From the NCBI GenBank assembly GCA_948466345.1, contig CAOKAC010000005.1:72406-136405 (forward strand): a stretch of DNA of 64,000 nucleotides, in the 5' to 3' direction. Below the pieces are notes generated by a model. It did not search any database and was not told the origin of the DNA. It saw only the letters and a list, made by a program, of their open reading frames with translations. This document shows positions 61,750 to 64,000 of the stretch, in pieces (positions within the stretch are counted from its first letter, which is position 1; each line of letters begins with the position of its first letter). Source of the DNA: an uncultured Clostridia bacterium (lineage in GTDB: Bacteria > Bacillota > Clostridia > Oscillospirales > CAG-272). Both the position numbers and the translations under genes were made by a program.

Positions 61750-61833
61750 TTAATCAGCACGACGCAAAACAACATTATCACATAAAATGATAATGCCGAC
61801 CACCACGATCATGCCAAAGGTTGTCAATGTCAT
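61750..61833 (-). CDS. Leader peptide of ilvBN, 27 residues, rich in Val/Ile/Leu
   Basis: Starts ATG 61833 after AGGAGGA at seven-base spacing and ends TAA 61752-61750. It begins MTLTTFGMIVVVGIIIL and ends VVLRRAD; twelve of 27 residues are Val, Ile or Leu, including VVV and III-L runs. It begins within about 20 bases of the predicted transcript start and precedes a terminator and ilvB. This is the arrangement of branched-chain attenuation leaders such as E. coli ilvL: ribosome stalling when these amino acids are scarce would prevent the terminator. Confidence 0.8.
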   Translation of the reverse strand: MTLTTFGMIVVVGIIILCDNVVLRRAD

Positions 61834-61860
61834 AGCAGCGTCCTCCTGATAATTTCTTTT

Positions 61861-61889
61861 ATCATATCACAAGGTGGCTTTTTTGTCAA
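61861..61889 (-). promoter_or_regulatory. Promoter of the ilvBN leader
   Basis: Minus strand TTGACA (61889-61884), 17-base spacer, TATGAT (61866-61861). Confidence 0.88.
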
Positions 61890-61905
61890 TCTTTTTATAC
61901 ATGTC

Positions 61906-61934
61906 TTGCTTTTGCGCGTGTATATGTGTACAAT
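61906..61934 (+). promoter_or_regulatory. Promoter of the flavin-fold gene
   Basis: TTGCTT (61906-61911), 17-base spacer, TACAAT (61929-61934). Divergent from the ilv promoter 17 bases away. Confidence 0.6.
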
Positions 61935-61965
61935 GATAGCGAGATGAAAAAAGAGGAGGCTGTTT

Positions 61966-62433
61966 ATGCGCAGAAAGGATCGTGAAGTAACCGATACCGG
62001 GGAAATATGTGCCATTTTGGATACATGCCAAACCTGCTATGTGGGAATGCTGGACGGAATGGAACCGTATGTTGTACCTCTCAGCTATGGCTATACAATG
62101 GAAAACGGCATCCTGACTTTGTATTTTCACAGCGCTGCGGAAGGCCGTAAGATGGATATATGGAAGCGGGAGCAGACGGTATGCTTTGCCGTTGGCACTG
62201 AGGGCGCTTTACGCGCTGCGCCGTCTCCATGCGGATACGGATACGCCTATTCCAGCGTAATGGGCCGGGGCGTGTTGGAATTTATCGAGAACGCAGCAGA
62301 TAAATGCCGCGCGCTGGAAATTTTGTTTCGGCATCAGACAGGAAAGTCGGCTACGTTTACGGCGCAGCAGGCGGAGGCAGTGTGCGTATATAAAATTGTC
62401 TGTGGGGATTTTACGGCCAAGAGTGCACAATAA
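61966..62433 (+). CDS. Pyridoxamine 5'-phosphate oxidase-like / NimA-type FMN-binding protein
   Basis: 155 residues of the FMN-binding split barrel: REVTDTGEICAILDTCQTCYVGMLDGMEPYVVPLSYGY at the N terminus, LYFHSAAEGRKMDIWKREQTVCF in the middle, and SVMGRGVLEFIE. Similar to 5-nitroimidazole resistance (NimA-like) proteins of anaerobes. Probably reduces small substrates with a flavin. GAGGAGG precedes the ATG. Monocistronic. Confidence 0.82.
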   Translation: MRRKDREVTDTGEICAILDTCQTCYVGMLDGMEPYVVPLSYGYTMENGILTLYFHSAAEGRKMDIWKREQTVCFAVGTEGALRAAPSPCGYGYAYSSVMGRGVLEFIENAADKCRALEILFRHQTGKSATFTAQQAEAVCVYKIVCGDFTAKSAQ

Positions 62434-62438
62434 TCGTA

Positions 62439-62467
62439 TTGACTTTTTTGCCTTTCTGCGGTATACT
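62439..62467 (+). promoter_or_regulatory. Promoter of pnuC
   Basis: TTGACT (62439-62444), 17-base spacer, TATACT (62462-62467). Starts a leader of about 115 bases. Confidence 0.8.
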
Positions 62468-62493
62468 TGTTTAAACAAAATAAGAAAGAATCT

Positions 62494-62562
62494 GCCACCG
62501 GGTAGAGAAGCGGAAGCATTCGCCGCACATCGTTAGGTCTTAGAAGATGTGCGGACGGGTGC
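62494..62562 (+). promoter_or_regulatory. Structured pnuC leader, riboswitch candidate
   Basis: CACC (62496-62499) pairs with GGTG (62558-62561) and closes a junction with two hairpins: GCGGA-AGCA-TTCGC (62510-62523) and CCGCACATC/GATGTGCGG (62523-62531 with 62546-62554, 14-base loop GTTAGGTCTTAGAA). Its place before pnuC fits an NAD+-type sensor (the pnuC motif, NAD+-II), but I cannot confirm the consensus. There is no terminator, so control may act on the ribosome site at 62574. Confidence 0.55.
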
Positions 62563-62589
62563 TTGTTTTGTTTCGGAGGTATGTTGTAT

Positions 62590-63303
62590 ATGTCTCATAA
62601 AAATTGGAAATCCCTATTGCATTATTTTACAAAAGGAGAAATCGTGCTTTGGGGCGCGTCGGCTGCGTTCATTATTGTGTCCTTTTTTCTATTCGACAGA
62701 ATAAATTATAGCACACTTGCCGCCTCCTTGATAGGGGTGACGTCGCTGATTTTCAACGCTAAGGGAAATCCCATCGGTCAAATTTTAATGGTTGTATTCA
62801 GCATGCTATATGGCGCTATATCTTTTACATTTGCCTATTATGGAGAAATGATTACATACCTGGGGATGACCGCACCAATGGCTGTTTTTGCGCTGATTTC
62901 GTGGCTGCGAAATCCGTACAATGGAAACAAAGCGGAAGTGAAAGTAAATCGGCTGAAGCGAAAAGAGATGCTTTTTATGATTTTGCTGACTGCGGTGGTT
63001 ACAGTCGTGTTTTATTATATCCTGGCAGCTTTTCACACGACAAATTTGATTTTGAGCACGGCTTCTGTTACAACAAGCTTTCTTGCGGTGTATCTTACAT
63101 GCAGAAGAAGTGCGTTTTACGCCGTTGCTTATGCGGCAAATGATATCATCCTCATTGTTTTATGGATACTTGCATCACTTTCCAATGCTTCTTATTTGTC
63201 GGTGGCCATTTGTTTTGCGGTATTTTTCGCAAATGACATTTACGGATTTTTCAGTTGGTGGAAAATGCAGCAGCGGCAAGAGGCAAACCGTGCCTGCATT
63301 TGA
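62590..63303 (+). CDS. pnuC: Nicotinamide riboside transporter PnuC
   Basis: 237 residues, seven or so membrane segments. Family segments: LIGVTSLIFNAKGNPIGQILMVVFSMLYGAISF and WLRNPY (core motif WxxxP/NPY), then AVAYAANDIILIVLWILA and FFANDIYGFFSWWKMQ. Imports nicotinamide riboside for NAD synthesis by facilitated diffusion. ATG 62590 lies ten bases after GGAGG; ATG 62581 is too close to it. A close relative transporting thiamine (PnuT) cannot be excluded, but no TPP riboswitch is seen. Confidence 0.85.
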   Translation: MSHKNWKSLLHYFTKGEIVLWGASAAFIIVSFFLFDRINYSTLAASLIGVTSLIFNAKGNPIGQILMVVFSMLYGAISFTFAYYGEMITYLGMTAPMAVFALISWLRNPYNGNKAEVKVNRLKRKEMLFMILLTAVVTVVFYYILAAFHTTNLILSTASVTTSFLAVYLTCRRSAFYAVAYAANDIILIVLWILASLSNASYLSVAICFAVFFANDIYGFFSWWKMQQRQEANRACI

Positions 63304-63324
63304 TCGGATACTTTTTGCTGCCTC

Positions 63325-63645
63325 CTATTTGTGATTTCTCATAAATATATCGCTGTCGTAGTCTGTATCATTTTCATCGGGATATCCGTGATCTTCCAAT
63401 GTACCGCATTCCTCTGCACAAACGTCCTCGAGACCTTCCTCGTATTCCTCTGGAAAAGGAGTGGTTCTCCGAACTGCATCCATACTGCTGTAACAGGGCG
63501 CCTGATTCGCATTTTGAATACACCTCTGACACAAAAACAACTCACCGATTTCTTTCACGTGCTGCATAGACCCGCAAATGCGGCATCGTGGCTGAAACGG
63601 CTGGAGAATCAGCATTCCGTCTACCTTTGTTCCCATAATTTCCAA
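63325..63645 (-). CDS. Small zinc-ribbon protein of unknown function
   Basis: 106 residues. The N-terminal half has two CxxC pairs (PRCRICGS and FLCQRCIQ) 14 residues apart, as in a treble-clef or zinc ribbon. The C-terminal half is acidic (EEYEEGLEDVCAEECG, DENDTDYDSD). The zinc motif resembles that of the sigma-G inhibitor Gin (CsfB), but genomic context does not support or refute it. Start is TTG 63645 or ATG 63636; neither has a strong ribosome site, so it may be coupled to the short frame just upstream. Confidence 0.55.
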   Translation of the reverse strand: MEIMGTKVDGMLILQPFQPRCRICGSMQHVKEIGELFLCQRCIQNANQAPCYSSMDAVRRTTPFPEEYEEGLEDVCAEECGTLEDHGYPDENDTDYDSDIFMRNHK

Positions 63646-63654
63646 TCCCGGTTC

Positions 63655-63747
63655 TCAGTCCATGATTCGGCTTACCTGCGCAGAAAGTGCAATGTGTCCA
63701 TATGGTCCTACGGCCGCAAGTCGTTTTTCTTCTAAATTTTGTTCCAT
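63655..63747 (-). CDS. Possible 30-residue peptide upstream of the zinc-ribbon gene
   Basis: ATG 63747 has GAGGG five bases before it; the peptide starts MEQNLEEKRLAAVGPYGHI and stops ten bases before the next gene. Could be a true small gene or a coupling cistron. No family recognised. Confidence 0.35.
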   Translation of the reverse strand: MEQNLEEKRLAAVGPYGHIALSAQVSRIMD

Positions 63748-63841
63748 GTTGCCCTCATTAGTCATTATTAGGGTAATAAGTGATAAAAAATATGGTATTG
63801 TCAACCATAAGTACAGAGTACAAGAGTTGGGAGACAATATC

Positions 63842-64000
63842 ATGAAGATTTACGGAATAAACGGAAGGAAAAATATTGCTGGTTCTCGAATAAAGTCTAT
63901 CAGAGAAAAGAATGGGTGGTCTCAAGCAGATTTAGCCGCGAAATTGCAGTTGGAAAATGTTGTTGTCGAACAAAAAGCTATTAGTCGCATGGAACGCGGA
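63842..64000 (+). CDS. XRE family helix-turn-helix regulator (partial)
   Basis: The first 53 residues are visible before the window ends. Helix-turn-helix segment SRIKSIREKNGWSQADLAAKL, then VVVEQKAISRMERG, typical of XRE/Cro-type DNA-binding domains. GGGAGA lies eight bases before the ATG. Divergent from the zinc-ribbon pair. The rest of the protein, and its sensor part, is outside the window. Confidence 0.8.
   Translation, partial: MKIYGINGRKNIAGSRIKSIREKNGWSQADLAAKLQLENVVVEQKAISRMERG

Noticed and set aside
60626..61790. Long open frames on the plus strand across ilvB (213 and 229 residues)
   Set aside because: They are antisense to a clear acetolactate synthase, with no ribosome sites and no recognisable domain.
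62474..62580. TPP or FMN riboswitch for the pnuC leader
   Set aside because: The CUGAGA and other conserved boxes of those classes are absent.
1..64000. CRISPR arrays, rRNA, complete IS elements or prophage
   Set aside because: No regularly spaced direct repeats, rRNA signatures, transposase or phage structural genes were found.

Overview
The window looks like chromosomal DNA of an anaerobic, gut-type Gram-positive of the Clostridia, probably of the Oscillospirales/Ruminococcaceae sort. The reasons are: vegetative promoters of the form TTGACA-17-TATAAT; AGGAGG ribosome sites; a T-box leader on a tRNA-charging operon; a nine-gene V-type ATPase operon in the Enterococcus ntp order; tRNA-dependent amidation genes; and a lacto-N-biose/galacto-N-biose phosphorylase operon. 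The lineage is an inference. There is no rRNA, CRISPR array, complete insertion sequence or prophage. One tRNA gene (Arg, anticodon ACG) is present. Many gene pairs are separated by long perfect palindromes that serve as terminators.

Layout. 1-1.4 kb: end of an unknown gene and a GMP synthase that has lost the core of its glutaminase domain. 1.5-3.4 kb: ArsR regulator, permease and small thioredoxin, with an operator palindrome. 3.3-6.3 kb: AT-rich accessory stretch with a 600-base gap, a methyltransferase, a possible immunity-like protein, a TfoX-type protein and a LacA-type acetyltransferase. 6.3-9.1 kb: SPFH membrane protein with an Arc-like partner, then a secreted repeat protein. 9.3-11.7 kb: MATE exporter behind an attenuator-like hairpin, and mntP behind a manganese (yybP-ykoY) riboswitch. 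12.5-15.6 kb: Zur-like regulator and ZnuABC zinc uptake. 15.7-22.4 kb: LtaS-like enzyme, a heterodimeric ABC exporter and an alpha/beta hydrolase. 22.5-28.3 kb: cold-shock protein, tRNA-Arg, two paralogous foldase-like surface proteins and a GH20-type hexosaminidase. 29-37.9 kb: V-ATPase operon whose rotor subunit keeps the residues of a sodium site. 38-42.5 kb: YgjP-type metallopeptidase, a second heterodimeric ABC exporter and a half-size TauE/SafE protein. 42.5-48.4 kb: rpsO, pnp, a D,D-carboxypeptidase and an HtrA protease. 48.6-53.9 kb: T-box, a fused aspartyl-tRNA synthetase-GatC, gatA and gatB. 54-59.7 kb: sugar ABC transporter, GH112 phosphorylase and a small membrane protein. 59.8-61.9 kb: ilvBN behind a short peptide rich in branched-chain residues and a terminator. 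62-64 kb: flavin-fold protein, pnuC behind a structured leader, a zinc-ribbon protein and the start of an XRE regulator.

How the genes work together. Several units pair a regulator or RNA sensor with the matching transport or synthesis genes: Zur box with znuABC, Mn riboswitch with mntP, T-box with transamidation genes, leader peptide with ilvBN. The sugar operon suggests import of galactosyl-N-acetylhexosamine disaccharides and their phosphorolysis inside the cell. The features most worth following are the ilvBN leader-peptide attenuator, the AspRS-GatC fusion with its GAAC T-box specifier candidate, the unassigned pnuC leader RNA, and the GMP synthase without a glutaminase active site.
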